Shown piece after piece: positions 1-8,709 of a stretch of 64,000 bases of DNA. The position numbers were made by a program, and so were the translations under genes. Position 1 is the stretch's first letter, and each line of letters starts with the position of its first letter. A model generated the notes under the pieces. The model had not been told where the DNA came from. It ran no database searches and saw only the letters and a list, made by a program, of their open reading frames with translations. Source of the stretch: a candidate division CSSED10-310 bacterium (GTDB lineage Bacteria; CSSED10-310; JAFGJC01); NCBI GenBank assembly GCA_016927905.1, contig JAFGLW010000016.1, forward strand, positions 62,001 through 126,000, read 5' to 3'.

Positions 1-2
1 CG

Positions 3-353
3 GTTATCTATCATCTGGTTTTATGGGTCAGCCTGGCGGGAGCGGCCGTATCGACCCGTGAGCATCAGCACATTACCATCGATGTGGTCAGCCGCGCATT
101 GCGGCCGCAGCATCAGCGAATCATCCGGGTGATTACAGATTCATTTTCGACCTTTGTCTGTGGCCTGTTGACATGGTCTGCAGTCCGGTTTGTCCGGGAT
201 GAATTCACCTTAGGGAATGTTCTGCTCGGGAACATGCCGGCTTGGACCTTTCAGATCATCCTGCCGCTTTCATTCGCGGTCATTACAGCACGATTCTGCC
301 TGCATGCTTTGGATGGCGCTATTTCAATCTTTCACAAGGATGAAAACCCTTGA
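3..353 (+). CDS. TRAP transporter small permease (DctQ family), 5' end outside window
   Basis: The open frame runs in from before the window; an internal ATG at 84 is not the true start. Residues encoded from base 3 include the family-typical stretch GAAVSTREHQHITIDVV, where a transmembrane segment leads into the conserved region with an acidic/histidine pair. DctQ is the four-helix inner-membrane subunit of tripartite ATP-independent periplasmic transporters, which import carboxylates or similar solutes with Na+ or H+. The large permease starts on its stop codon, so the two are co-translated. The substrate-binding DctP gene is expected just upstream. The substrate cannot be read from the permeases. 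Confidence 0.85.
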   Translation, partial: VIYHLVLWVSLAGAAVSTREHQHITIDVVSRALRPQHQRIIRVITDSFSTFVCGLLTWSAVRFVRDEFTLGNVLLGNMPAWTFQIILPLSFAVITARFCLHALDGAISIFHKDENP

Positions 354-1606
354 TTCTCATGGGTCTCGTCACCGTCATCCTGGCACTCCTCGGTACGCCT
401 CTGTTCGTTATCATTGCTGCAAACACCTTCATGCATCTTTATTTAGCCGGTTTCGACTTTTCATTGACCTCGATCGAATTCTACCGGATATCCGGTATGC
501 CCATGCTGCTGCCCATCCCACTGTTCACGTTTGCCGGGTACATCCTGGCGGAAAGCGGCGCTCCCAAACGCCTGCTGAAACTGTCCCAGGCGGCACTGGG
601 ATGGATGCCCGGCGGTCTGGCGGTGGTTTGTATCACGGCATGTGCCCTGTTCACCGCCTTCACCGGGGCATCGGGTGTGACCATCATCGCCCTGGGTGGT
701 TTGCTTTTTCCGGCACTCATTCAAGAGAAATACGGTGAAACATTTTCGCTGGGTCTCATCACCACTTCCGGCAGTCTGGGACTTCTGTTTCCGCCCAGCC
801 TGCCGTTGATTCTATACGGCGTAGTCGCTGGCGTTTCCATCGATGATCTGTTTCTTGCCGGTATCTTTCCCGGATTGATCATGGTGACCCTCCTGGCGGC
901 TTACAGCTCCATCACTGCTGTTCGCAAAGGAGTGGCCCGACCGGCTTTTTCCCGGTCTCAGATCGCAAAGGCACTGTGGGAAGCCCGATATGAGATTCCA
1001 CTCCCCTTTCTGATCCTGTTCGGAATCTACTCCGGAAAATTCGCCATTTCCGAAGCGGCGGCATTGACCGCTTTCGCTGTTCTGTTCGTCGAGATGGTGC
1101 TGTACCACGAGATCGAATGGCGCAATCTGCCGGTTATCATGCGCAAGAGCATGGTTTTGGTGGGCAGTATCCTGATTATCATGGGATGTGCCATGGGATA
1201 CACCAACATCCTGCTGGATGCGGAAGTTCCCGTCAGGATACTCGATGCGATCAAAGTCCACATGCACAGCCGGCTGGCGTTTCTGATCGCTCTGAACGTC
1301 TTTCTATTGATCGTCGGATGCATGCTGGACATATTCTCGGCCCTGATCGTGGTGATTCCGTTGATCGTGCCGATCGCCAGGAGTTACGATGTGAACCTGG
1401 TTCACCTTGGAATCATTTTCCTGGCGAACCTGAATATCGGTTATATGACACCCCCGGTCGGACTGAACCTGTTCATCTCCAGTATCCGGTTCAAAAAACC
1501 GGTTATCACTCTGTACTGGGCAACGATACCTTTTTTGGTTATTATGTTTATTTCGCTGATTCTGATAACCTATATACCCGGGTTGTCTCTGTTCCTGTTG
1601 AAATAA
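350..1606 (+). CDS. TRAP transporter large permease (DctM family)
   Basis: The 418-residue length is normal for DctM, the channel-forming subunit with about 12 transmembrane helices. Visible family features are the N-terminal hydrophobic hairpin with PMLLPIPLFTFAGYILAE, the GASGVTIIALGGLLFP segment, TTSGSLGLLFPPSLPLILYG, and the C-terminal GIIFLANLNIGYMTPPVGLN. The chosen start is a TTG at 350 that overlaps the TGA of the small permease (TTGA), giving translational coupling; an ATG at 359 is the alternative and would shorten the protein by three residues. It is the last gene of the TRAP operon; the next gene is convergent. Confidence 0.92.
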   Translation: MILMGLVTVILALLGTPLFVIIAANTFMHLYLAGFDFSLTSIEFYRISGMPMLLPIPLFTFAGYILAESGAPKRLLKLSQAALGWMPGGLAVVCITACALFTAFTGASGVTIIALGGLLFPALIQEKYGETFSLGLITTSGSLGLLFPPSLPLILYGVVAGVSIDDLFLAGIFPGLIMVTLLAAYSSITAVRKGVARPAFSRSQIAKALWEARYEIPLPFLILFGIYSGKFAISEAAALTAFAVLFVEMVLYHEIEWRNLPVIMRKSMVLVGSILIIMGCAMGYTNILLDAEVPVRILDAIKVHMHSRLAFLIALNVFLLIVGCMLDIFSALIVVIPLIVPIARSYDVNLVHLGIIFLANLNIGYMTPPVGLNLFISSIRFKKPVITLYWATIPFLVIMFISLILITYIPGLSLFLLK

Positions 1607-1639
1607 CCGCTGCGAATCGAAGACAGATCCGGATTTCTC

Positions 1640-3550
1640 TTATTCCAGGAATGCACTCAGTTCATTGAAATCGTGTGTTCGGGTGAATTCCGGGATGCTG
1701 TCCAGAAATGCCCTGCCGTAGCTCTTGGTGAATACCCGATGGTCCAGAATGGCGGCGATGCCCCGATCGGAACGGGACCGGATCAGGCGGCCCAGCCCCT
1801 GTTTCAGGATCATGACCGCTTCCGGGATCTGGAAGTCGTTAAATGCATCGCCGCCCATCATTCTGATTTTTTCGATCCGCGCCTTGATCACCGGATCAGT
1901 CGGTATGGAGAACGGCAGTTTATCGATGATGACACACGAAAGTGCCGGACCGGGAACATCCACTCCCTGCCAGAAACTGGCTGTACCGATGAGAACACTA
2001 TGGCCATCGCTCCGGAATCGTTCCAGCAGAACGTGTTTGGGCGATTCTCCCTGAACACACAACGGGTAATCCAGATCGCTTTTGATTTCTTCCCGGATGA
2101 TATCCATCCCGCGGTAACTGGTGCATAATATGAATGCCCTGCCCCTGGAAACATCCAGGATCCGCTTGATTTCCCCTGATATCTGCCGGTAAAAATCCGG
2201 ATCGTCCGGACCCGGCAGGTGATCCGGGAGGTACAGGACGGCTTGTTGCGGATAATCGAACGGTGACGGGTAACATCTCGTTTCGGATACATCGAAACCC
2301 AGACGGGAAATTATGTATTCGAAGGAATTTCGAACGGTGAGTGTGGCGGAAGTGAAAACCAGGGGACGGAGCGATTGCCGGATGAGTCCGGGCAGATCCC
2401 GTGCGATTTCGATGGGATTGGCGTGCAAGATCGGACCGGCCTGTGTATGTTCGCCCCAGAAAACATAATCCGGATCGCTCATCTGATCCAGAAAAGCTAT
2501 GCTGTCCGCGATATCCCGAAGCCTGAATTCCAGCTCGTTGCGGCTTTCATCCGGAATGGCCCGTTCCCGTGTCATTGTCTGCAACAGGTTTTCCGCCGAA
2601 CCGGCAAGAATCGATGCCTGACGGTTCAATTCCTCACCATATCTGGATTCCAGGGAAAACCGCCCCTCCCCCAACCCGAATAATCCGAAATAAACCGCCG
2701 ATGCTTCCCTCAATTTCTGAATCGGCTTGTCCAGCTTCCATTTCTTTCGATTCGACCCGTTCCGTGCAAAAAGCTGGATCAGGGACAGGAAATCCAGAAT
2801 ATCCCTGTGATTGATCCGGATGCCCAGAAATCCGGTGGCAATGTCGTCCACAAGATGCGCCTCGTCGAAAATGACGGCACCCACTGACGGCAGGGCGGAG
2901 ATGCGTTTTCGGGATCTGAGTACGGCATCGGCAAAAAAAAGATGATGATTTGCAATCACGATATCGGCCTGTTGAGCTTTGATCTTCAACCTGACCACGA
3001 AACAGTCATTATAGTGCCTGCAGCGCGGACCCAGGCAGGTTTCGGATCTTGAACACACATTCTGCCAGAGTCGGGAGGTATCCGGGAGAAATTCCATCTC
3101 AGCACGATCTCCCGTTCGTGTAGTGCTCACCCATTCGGACAAACGATTCCAATCGTCCCGTTTGAATCCAGTGTTCAGTATTCCCTGGCTTTGTACGTCA
3201 TCCCAACGCTTTCTGCAAAGGTAATTGTTGCGTCCCTTCACGATCACCGCATCCAGGGGACTGTCCAGAATCTTGCGTAAAACCGGGATATCCTGCCAGT
3301 AGAGCTGTTCCTGAAGGTTCCGGGTGCCGGTTGAAATGAGAACGGGGCTTCCCCACAACGCAGCGGGGATCAGGTAGGCCAAACTTTTTCCGGTTCCGGT
3401 GCCGGCCTCCGCAAACAGGATCCCACCGGTTTCAAGAGTCCGCCAGATATCCAGAGCCATATCACGCTGCTGGGGCCGGAACTCGAACCGGTCAATGGCC
3501 CTTGACAAATCTCCGGCATCACTCAGAAACGCTCTGATTCTGCCTTCCAC
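1640..3550 (-). CDS. DinG/XPD-family Fe-S ATP-dependent DNA helicase
   Basis: A 636-residue superfamily 2 helicase. From the chosen GTG start: Q-motif-like RPQQRDMA (about 25-32), Walker A AEAGTGTGKS (about 48-57), a cysteine-rich Fe-S region (Cys112, Cys166, Cys172, Cys177, Cys183), DEAH at about 229-232, motif III-like TSATLT and motif VI QGLGRLIRSRSDRG near the C-terminus. Members unwind DNA 5' to 3' and act on D-loops, R-loops or G-quadruplexes. The frame is open further upstream into the lipoprotein gene, but GTG 3550 lies 7 bases after the lipoprotein stop and is preceded by AGGAATAGGA, so the longer version is unlikely. No exonuclease domain is present. Confidence 0.9.
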   Translation of the reverse strand: MEGRIRAFLSDAGDLSRAIDRFEFRPQQRDMALDIWRTLETGGILFAEAGTGTGKSLAYLIPAALWGSPVLISTGTRNLQEQLYWQDIPVLRKILDSPLDAVIVKGRNNYLCRKRWDDVQSQGILNTGFKRDDWNRLSEWVSTTRTGDRAEMEFLPDTSRLWQNVCSRSETCLGPRCRHYNDCFVVRLKIKAQQADIVIANHHLFFADAVLRSRKRISALPSVGAVIFDEAHLVDDIATGFLGIRINHRDILDFLSLIQLFARNGSNRKKWKLDKPIQKLREASAVYFGLFGLGEGRFSLESRYGEELNRQASILAGSAENLLQTMTRERAIPDESRNELEFRLRDIADSIAFLDQMSDPDYVFWGEHTQAGPILHANPIEIARDLPGLIRQSLRPLVFTSATLTVRNSFEYIISRLGFDVSETRCYPSPFDYPQQAVLYLPDHLPGPDDPDFYRQISGEIKRILDVSRGRAFILCTSYRGMDIIREEIKSDLDYPLCVQGESPKHVLLERFRSDGHSVLIGTASFWQGVDVPGPALSCVIIDKLPFSIPTDPVIKARIEKIRMMGGDAFNDFQIPEAVMILKQGLGRLIRSRSDRGIAAILDHRVFTKSYGRAFLDSIPEFTRTHDFNELSAFLE

Positions 3551-3557
3551 CCGCGTC

Positions 3558-4130
3558 CTATTCCTGAATGAATCGGATACTGTCGACAATCTTCCAGGCG
3601 GCTGGTTGATAGGTGCTGAAGTGTTTTTCCGGCGCGAGATAGATGGCGGCCAGCCAGGTTGAACCGCGCCGCCACCCCGTGACTGCCACCTTGCGCTCCA
3701 CCCCGTACTGCTGCCCACTCAGGATGGTAAACCGGCAGTCCAGAAATATCTGGAACATCTCATCCGGTCCGTCGGTAAGTAAATTGCGGGAGACGACCGA
3801 GATGTCCCGAGCCTGAAGCCTGTCCAGAATCCAATCGACGAATCCGTCCGGGTATTCCCGCCGGATCAGTCCCCGAACTCCCGTCACAAACACTTGGGAA
3901 AGGCCGTCCACATGGTTGAAACATACATCGAACTCCGGAAAACTCTGATATCTCCAAGCGGTTTTAGATGGCCAGGTGAATGCATATCCTTTCAGCGTGT
4001 TCCGGTAAACATCGTCTTTGACGAACCGATTGACCGACCGTTCCTGAAGCTCTTTCTCGGTCGCGCAACCACTCAGCCAGACGACGGCGCAGGCAAACGT
4101 GCAAATCCATATCCTGAAGAGTTTATTCAT
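3558..4130 (-). CDS. Predicted lipoprotein of unknown function
   Basis: A 190-residue protein with a signal peptide and lipobox LSGC, so Cys22 would be lipidated. The mature part carries no motif I recognise; it is a compact mixed alpha/beta-looking sequence rich in aromatics (YAFTWPSKTAWRYQSF). The chosen ATG (4130) is nine codons inside the longest frame because the signal peptide starts there; an AAGGAG lies about 13 bases upstream. It immediately precedes the DinG-type helicase and probably shares its mRNA, although nothing suggests a functional link. Function unknown. Confidence 0.7.
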   Translation of the reverse strand: MNKLFRIWICTFACAVVWLSGCATEKELQERSVNRFVKDDVYRNTLKGYAFTWPSKTAWRYQSFPEFDVCFNHVDGLSQVFVTGVRGLIRREYPDGFVDWILDRLQARDISVVSRNLLTDGPDEMFQIFLDCRFTILSGQQYGVERKVAVTGWRRGSTWLAAIYLAPEKHFSTYQPAAWKIVDSIRFIQE

Positions 4131-4254
4131 GCGCCGGTCCCGTCTCCTTTCGGTCATCCCCGATTGACCGTCAATTTACTCCAGGCCGATCCGTCAAGTC
4201 AACATCATCCGGGCGAAAATACCTTTATTCCCAAGCAGTATTTCATTTTCCTGG

Positions 4255-4283
4255 TTGACAAAAACATATATTCTTATTATATT
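4255..4283 (+). promoter_or_regulatory. Sigma-70 promoter for rpoD
   Basis: TTGACA (4255-4260) is separated by exactly 17 bases from TATATT (4278-4283) in an AT-rich patch. Transcription would start near 4290, leaving a leader of about 160 bases before rpoD. Bases 4131-4254 between the divergent lipoprotein and this promoter show no further recognisable element. Confidence 0.75.
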
Positions 4284-4389
4284 TATCGTTTGGGCTTTGA
4301 GTTGGCTGCCAAATTGCTGGAAAGGGTTGGACACTCTGGCATTTACCTGCCTAAATTTCAGGATCTTCCCAAATACGGTTGTTGGAGTT

Positions 4390-4439
4390 TCCTCCGGCGG
4401 TTCACCCCGGAGGTATTCAGCCGATGCTGATTAGGAGGA
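4390..4439 (+). promoter_or_regulatory. rpoD leader hairpin with anti-Shine-Dalgarno potential
   Basis: CCTCCGG (4391-4397) and CCGGAGG (4407-4413) form a perfect 7-bp stem with a 9-base loop. TCCTCC in the left arm (4390-4395) is also complementary to GGAGGA of the rpoD ribosome binding site (4434-4439). The two pairings exclude each other, so the leader could switch between an accessible and a masked start. This is inferred from complementarity only. Confidence 0.4.
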
Positions 4440-4449
4440 TGATTATTTA

Positions 4450-6195
4450 ATGTCAAAAAAGATTGCCGTTGATTTAACCTTACTGATCAACCTGGGAAAG
4501 GAAAAGGGATTTTTAACTTTTTCCGATCTGAACGGATTTCTTCCGGACAATCTTGTTTCGCCGAAACAGATCGATGGGATTTTCAATCAACTGGATTCCA
4601 TGAACATCGATATCATCGAAGATTCGAAAGTGGAAGATTATTGCCAGGCGAAAATCGAGGAGAAAAAAGAACTGGAGCGGCGGCCGGAATCCGGCCGGAC
4701 CAGCGACACACTTCTGGACGGATCGGACGACCCGTTGCGTCTATATTTCAAGGAAATGGGCTCGGTTTCTCTGCTCGACCGTGAAGGCGAAATCCGGATC
4801 GCCCGGAAAATCGAAGCGGGAAAGATCGATGTTATTAACGCCGCTTCGAAGGCCCCCCTTCTGGCCAAGGAAATCCTGCTGTTCAAGGAGGAACTGAAAA
4901 ACGGCACGACAATGCTGAGCCGACTGATCAATGTCAGCGATGATGAAAATCTGGACAAGGAAAAACTGACCCAGAACGTGCTGAACCAGATCAAGAAAAT
5001 CGGCCATATCCGTCAGAATCTCCGGCGCATCGAGAAAAAACTCATCTCCAGAAAAATCGCCCAGAAAACCCGTGATTATCTTCTGGAAAGCCGCGCCCGT
5101 AACGAAGAAAAACTCGTTTCGGAAATCATGGCTCTGGATCTCAACTATTCATTCATAGAAGATTTCTGCGACAAGATCGAAGACATGGTCCTGAGAGTCA
5201 TCGGGTACCAGAGGGAAATCGACCGCTTTCTGCGCTCCATCGGTATGGACAGGGATGAACTGAACGAAGCGATGAAGCGGTACGGCCATCTGCCGGACGA
5301 CAGCATGGTGGAATTGAATGTCCAGGGAACAACCGTGGCTGAACTGAAAAATGTTGCCTGCCAGATCAAGGACAGCGAGCGGACGATCGAGTACGTAGAG
5401 AAAGAATCCCATGCGCCGGTCGAACATCTGAAGCGGATCATGCAGGCCATCAGTCTGGGCCGTGCAAAGGAGCGCGCCGCAAAGAAACAACTTACCGAGG
5501 CCAATCTGAGACTCGTGGTGTCCATTGCCAAAAAATACACGAACCGCGGGCTGCAGTTTTCCGATCTCATTCAGGAGGGCAATGTCGGCCTGATGCGGGC
5601 TGTGGATAAGTTCGAGTATCAGCGCGGCTATAAGTTCTCAACGTATGCGACATGGTGGATCCGACAGGCGATCACGCGCGCCATCGCCGATCAGGGCCGA
5701 ACCATCCGGATCCCCGTCCACATGATCGAAACAATCAACAAATTGATCAGGACATCCAGGATGCTGGTCCAGGAACGGGGCACCGAACCGACCTGTGAAG
5801 AAATCGCCGAGAAGATGGACATGCCGGTCGAAAAAGTGCGACTGGTGATGAAAATGGCCCAGGAACCCATTTCGCTCGAAACACCGATCGGTGAGGAGGA
5901 AGACAGTCAGCTGGGTGATTTCATCGAGGACAAAACCGTGGTGTCTCCCACGGAAGCCGTTGTCAGCAACAGCCTGAAAGAACAGGTCCAGTCGACGCTG
6001 TCCTCACTGACTCCCAGAGAAAAAATGGTTCTGCGGATGCGATTCGGAATCGGAACGGGATATGAACATACTCTGGAGGAAGTGGGGGAGTATTTCGATG
6101 TCACCCGGGAGCGGATCCGCCAGATCGAGGCCAAGGCATTGCGGAAACTTCGCCATCCCAGCCGAAGAGACAGGCTCAAGGCATTTTACAGTTGA
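4450..6195 (+). CDS. rpoD: RNA polymerase primary sigma factor (sigma-70)
   Basis: The 581-residue length fits a primary sigma factor. Region 1.1-like residues occupy the N-terminus, region 1.2 is at [21 protein letters not shown], and a long non-conserved region follows. Regions 2.1-2.4 include [17 protein letters not shown] (from about residue 372) and [13 protein letters not shown], which bind core polymerase and the -10 element. Region 3 follows. Region 4 has [15 protein letters not shown] (from about 521) and the helix-turn-helix [18 protein letters not shown] that reads the -35. A strong AGGAGG (4433-4438) lies 11 bases before the ATG. dnaG, which often precedes rpoD, is elsewhere (27662-29482). 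Confidence 0.97.
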   Translation: MSKKIAVDLTLLINLGKEKGFLTFSDLNGFLPDNLVSPKQIDGIFNQLDSMNIDIIEDSKVEDYCQAKIEEKKELERRPESGRTSDTLLDGSDDPLRLYFKEMGSVSLLDREGEIRIARKIEAGKIDVINAASKAPLLAKEILLFKEELKNGTTMLSRLINVSDDENLDKEKLTQNVLNQIKKIGHIRQNLRRIEKKLISRKIAQKTRDYLLESRARNEEKLVSEIMALDLNYSFIEDFCDKIEDMVLRVIGYQREIDRFLRSIGMDRDELNEAMKRYGHLPDDSMVELNVQGTTVAELKNVACQIKDSERTIEYVEKESHAPVEHLKRIMQAISLGRAKERAAKKQLTEANLRLVVSIAKKYTNRGLQFSDLIQEGNVGLMRAVDKFEYQRGYKFSTYATWWIRQAITRAIADQGRTIRIPVHMIETINKLIRTSRMLVQERGTEPTCEEIAEKMDMPVEKVRLVMKMAQEPISLETPIGEEEDSQLGDFIEDKTVVSPTEAVVSNSLKEQVQSTLSSLTPREKMVLRMRFGIGTGYEHTLEEVGEYFDVTRERIRQIEAKALRKLRHPSRRDRLKAFYS

Positions 6196-6256
6196 TTAGC
6201 CGCGGGTAAGCATTGGAGGATGCAGCCACCCGCAGCCGATTCATCGGAAGCATTCC

Positions 6257-7648
6257 ATGAAACTGATTCTGACACGACCATGGAACCGGACTTCCATGCT
6301 GATCCCCAACCATGGGCTGGGCTATCTTGCGACCGCTCTGAAAAAATCTGGACACCAGCCTTTAATAGTGGATTGCATCCGGGACGGCATCCGTCCGGGC
6401 CGGCTGCTCGACCTGATCACACAAAATGATATTCGCGTTGTCGGGATACAGGTCTATACATTCGATCTTGAAATGCTTTGTGAATATCTCGGCCCTCTGA
6501 AACAGAAAGGCCTGACCGTCATTACCGGCGGGCCGCATCCTTCCGCGGCACCGTTCGAATTCATGCACGACTGTCCAGAGGTGGATTACCTGGTGAGGGG
6601 TGAAGCCGAACATTCCCTGCCCCGCCTTCTGGATCTTCTCGCCCGAAACCCTTCCCCTTCTCCCGACCACCTCCGCGCAATCCCCGGATTGGTTTTCCGC
6701 ACAGGAGATGCTGTTGAAGGATCGCCACCCGAGTTCGTGGATGATCTCGATTCCCTTGGATGGCCGGACTGGGATCAGATATCCCCCCTTTCCTATCCGG
6801 TCGCGCCCCAGGGCACTTTCACCCGCCATCTTCCCTATGCACCGATCATCATCACACGGGGTTGCCCATATTCCTGCACGTTCTGTGCCGGTAAACTGGT
6901 CAGCGGCAGGAAGATCCGAACCCGAACTGTGGATCATGTCATTTCCGAATTGAAATATCTCGTTGAACGGTTCGGCATCCGGGAATTTCACGTTCAGGAC
7001 GACAATTTCACTTTTAACCGTGAATATGTTTTGGAGTTTTGCGAAAGATTGAAAAATGAAAATCTGAATCTTTCCTGGGCCTGCCCCAACGGCATCCGGC
7101 TGGATACTCTGGATGCGGTCATGTTGAAATCGATGGAATCCTCCGGTTGCTACTCCGTTGCCGTGGGCATCGAATCCGGATCCCAGCGTGTGCTGAATCT
7201 GATGAAGAAACAAACCGGTCTCGACCGAATGATCAACCAGGTTAAACTCATCCGGAAAACAACCTCCTGGCATATAACCGGTTTTTTCATTCTCGGCTAT
7301 CCGGGCGAAACCGTCTCCGAGATGATCAAAACAATCCGCCTGGCCCGCAGGCTGCCATTAGACAAGGCCAATTTTGGCATCCTGATGCCGCTGCCGGGAA
7401 CGGAAGCAGCCCAGGCGGCTCAGGCCATGGGTTGGAACCCGGACCGCGATTTGAAAAGAATGAGCGAATACCGCAGCCCGTTCGTTCCGGACGGCATATC
7501 AGCCGGCAGATTCCGATGGCTGTTCCGATGGGCGTTCATCAGCTTCTATGCCCGGCCCAGGATTATCGGGCGCATGATTCGACAGATCCGGTCCGCTGAT
7601 CAGATCAAAATTCTCTTTCATCGTTTCTGGGATGTCATCGCGCCATGA
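6257..7648 (+). CDS. B12-binding-domain radical SAM protein (first of cassette)
   Basis: A 463-residue protein. The N-terminal part (about 1-130) is a cobalamin-binding-like Rossmann domain with the class-typical ITGGPHPSAAP. The radical SAM core holds the [4Fe-4S] cysteines in RGCPYSCTFC (Cys203, Cys207, Cys210), followed by ESGSQRVLNLMKKQ and FFILGYPGET. The C-terminus is basic and hydrophobic, as in family members that act at membranes. It sits 61 bases after rpoD and 4 bases overlap the next gene (ATGA). GGAAG lies 7 bases before the ATG. The family includes methyltransferases, ring-forming enzymes and HpnJ-like hopanoid enzymes; the substrate here is unknown. Confidence 0.85.
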   Translation: MKLILTRPWNRTSMLIPNHGLGYLATALKKSGHQPLIVDCIRDGIRPGRLLDLITQNDIRVVGIQVYTFDLEMLCEYLGPLKQKGLTVITGGPHPSAAPFEFMHDCPEVDYLVRGEAEHSLPRLLDLLARNPSPSPDHLRAIPGLVFRTGDAVEGSPPEFVDDLDSLGWPDWDQISPLSYPVAPQGTFTRHLPYAPIIITRGCPYSCTFCAGKLVSGRKIRTRTVDHVISELKYLVERFGIREFHVQDDNFTFNREYVLEFCERLKNENLNLSWACPNGIRLDTLDAVMLKSMESSGCYSVAVGIESGSQRVLNLMKKQTGLDRMINQVKLIRKTTSWHITGFFILGYPGETVSEMIKTIRLARRLPLDKANFGILMPLPGTEAAQAAQAMGWNPDRDLKRMSEYRSPFVPDGISAGRFRWLFRWAFISFYARPRIIGRMIRQIRSADQIKILFHRFWDVIAP

Positions 7649-8709
7649 AATACTCCCGCATGCTGCTCCGTTGGCCCGCATCGTTTCTGTTCGGCAGCCT
7701 TTATACCTGCAATATAAAGGTGACTTTACGCTGCAATCTGAGATGCGGATTCTGCGGTCTGTGGCGACGCGGCGGCAGCCGGGAAATGTATCTGCAAAAT
7801 TATATAACCGCAGCGGATAAACTGAAAAAGATGGGTGCTGCCAGAATCGTTCTAACCGGCGGAGAACCGCTTCTGAGAACTGATATCGTTGAAATCACGG
7901 CCGCATTCGCACGTCGGGGCTTCTCCACAACACTCCTGACCAACGGCACACTGGCCGATCGTGAACGCCTGCTTGCACTGAAACGCGCGGGACTGAACGA
8001 TATCGGAATATCGCTGGATTCCTGTGATCCGGAAACACAGGATGACATCTGCGGCAGGAAAGGCGTCTGGGAAAAAGCCGTCTCGACCATCCGGGAATCT
8101 GTTGATATCTTTCATCCTGGAATTGTGGAGGTTCTGACTACCGTGACTTCCCGGAATCTGACCGCCATCCCGGATATCGTCGAATTCGTTGTCCGGGATC
8201 TGAAAGCCTGGGCAGTGATCAATCCCGTCAACATCCCCTCCCCCGGTCATTCCATACTGTCCGCCGGCAGCCCGGATCTAACCTTTCCCCTGCCCCCCCG
8301 GCAGGTGGACCGGGTATTCGACACATTGCGGACCATGAAACGATCGGGATATCGGATACTGGTATCCAACCGCTTTCTCGAAGAATCCCGCAGCTATTTG
8401 AAATCAGGTCGATACCGGTGGAAGTGTCATGCCGGGGAACGATATCTGACTGTTTTTCCGAACGGATCCATCTCACCGTGCAGCGATACGCCCGCTATCG
8501 CCAATATCCTGGAACTATCCCCCGGGGATTTCCGGAAAAAGGCTTTCCGGGACCAGGCCAGAAAAATTCGGGATGCCTGTGACGGCTGCATATTTTCCTG
8601 CTGGCGCGAAGCATCATACCTGTTCACAAAACCTTCGGTCATCCTGGAAAGAATCCGGCAGTTTTTGCCGGGAACAGGTGGAAAACGGCTGTATCATGAA
8701 GAACGGTAA
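7645..8709 (+). CDS. Radical SAM protein with SPASM-like C-terminal cysteines
   Basis: A 354-residue protein whose ATG overlaps the previous stop (ATGA). The radical SAM motif is CNLRCGFC (Cys30, Cys34, Cys37), followed by the TGGEPLLR glycine-rich SAM contact (about 71-78). The C-terminal part has further cysteines at 261, 279, 312, 315 and 319, within CHAGERYLTVFPNGSISPC and CDGCIFSC. That pattern resembles SPASM or twitch domains, which carry auxiliary Fe-S clusters in peptide- or lipid-modifying enzymes. No precursor peptide is visible nearby. Its place between two B12-type radical SAM enzymes suggests consecutive steps in one pathway. Substrate not predictable. Confidence 0.82.
   Translation: MKYSRMLLRWPASFLFGSLYTCNIKVTLRCNLRCGFCGLWRRGGSREMYLQNYITAADKLKKMGAARIVLTGGEPLLRTDIVEITAAFARRGFSTTLLTNGTLADRERLLALKRAGLNDIGISLDSCDPETQDDICGRKGVWEKAVSTIRESVDIFHPGIVEVLTTVTSRNLTAIPDIVEFVVRDLKAWAVINPVNIPSPGHSILSAGSPDLTFPLPPRQVDRVFDTLRTMKRSGYRILVSNRFLEESRSYLKSGRYRWKCHAGERYLTVFPNGSISPCSDTPAIANILELSPGDFRKKAFRDQARKIRDACDGCIFSCWREASYLFTKPSVILERIRQFLPGTGGKRLYHEER

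Noticed and set aside
6202..6233. Terminator between rpoD and the radical SAM cassette
   Set aside because: GCGGGT and ACCCGC can pair, but the loop is 20 bases and no T-run follows, so the cassette could be cotranscribed with rpoD.
6220..6429. Short ORF between rpoD and the first radical SAM gene
   Set aside because: The GGAGG touches its ATG with no spacing and it runs out of frame through the radical SAM gene; the protein is low-complexity.
6362..7273. 303-codon antisense ORF opposite the first radical SAM gene
   Set aside because: Composition is that of a reverse frame of a GC-rich gene and no domain is recognisable.
7645..8709. RiPP maturase with a precursor peptide
   Set aside because: The C-terminal cysteines resemble SPASM, but there is no space for a precursor ORF in the overlapping cassette and the partners are lipid enzymes.
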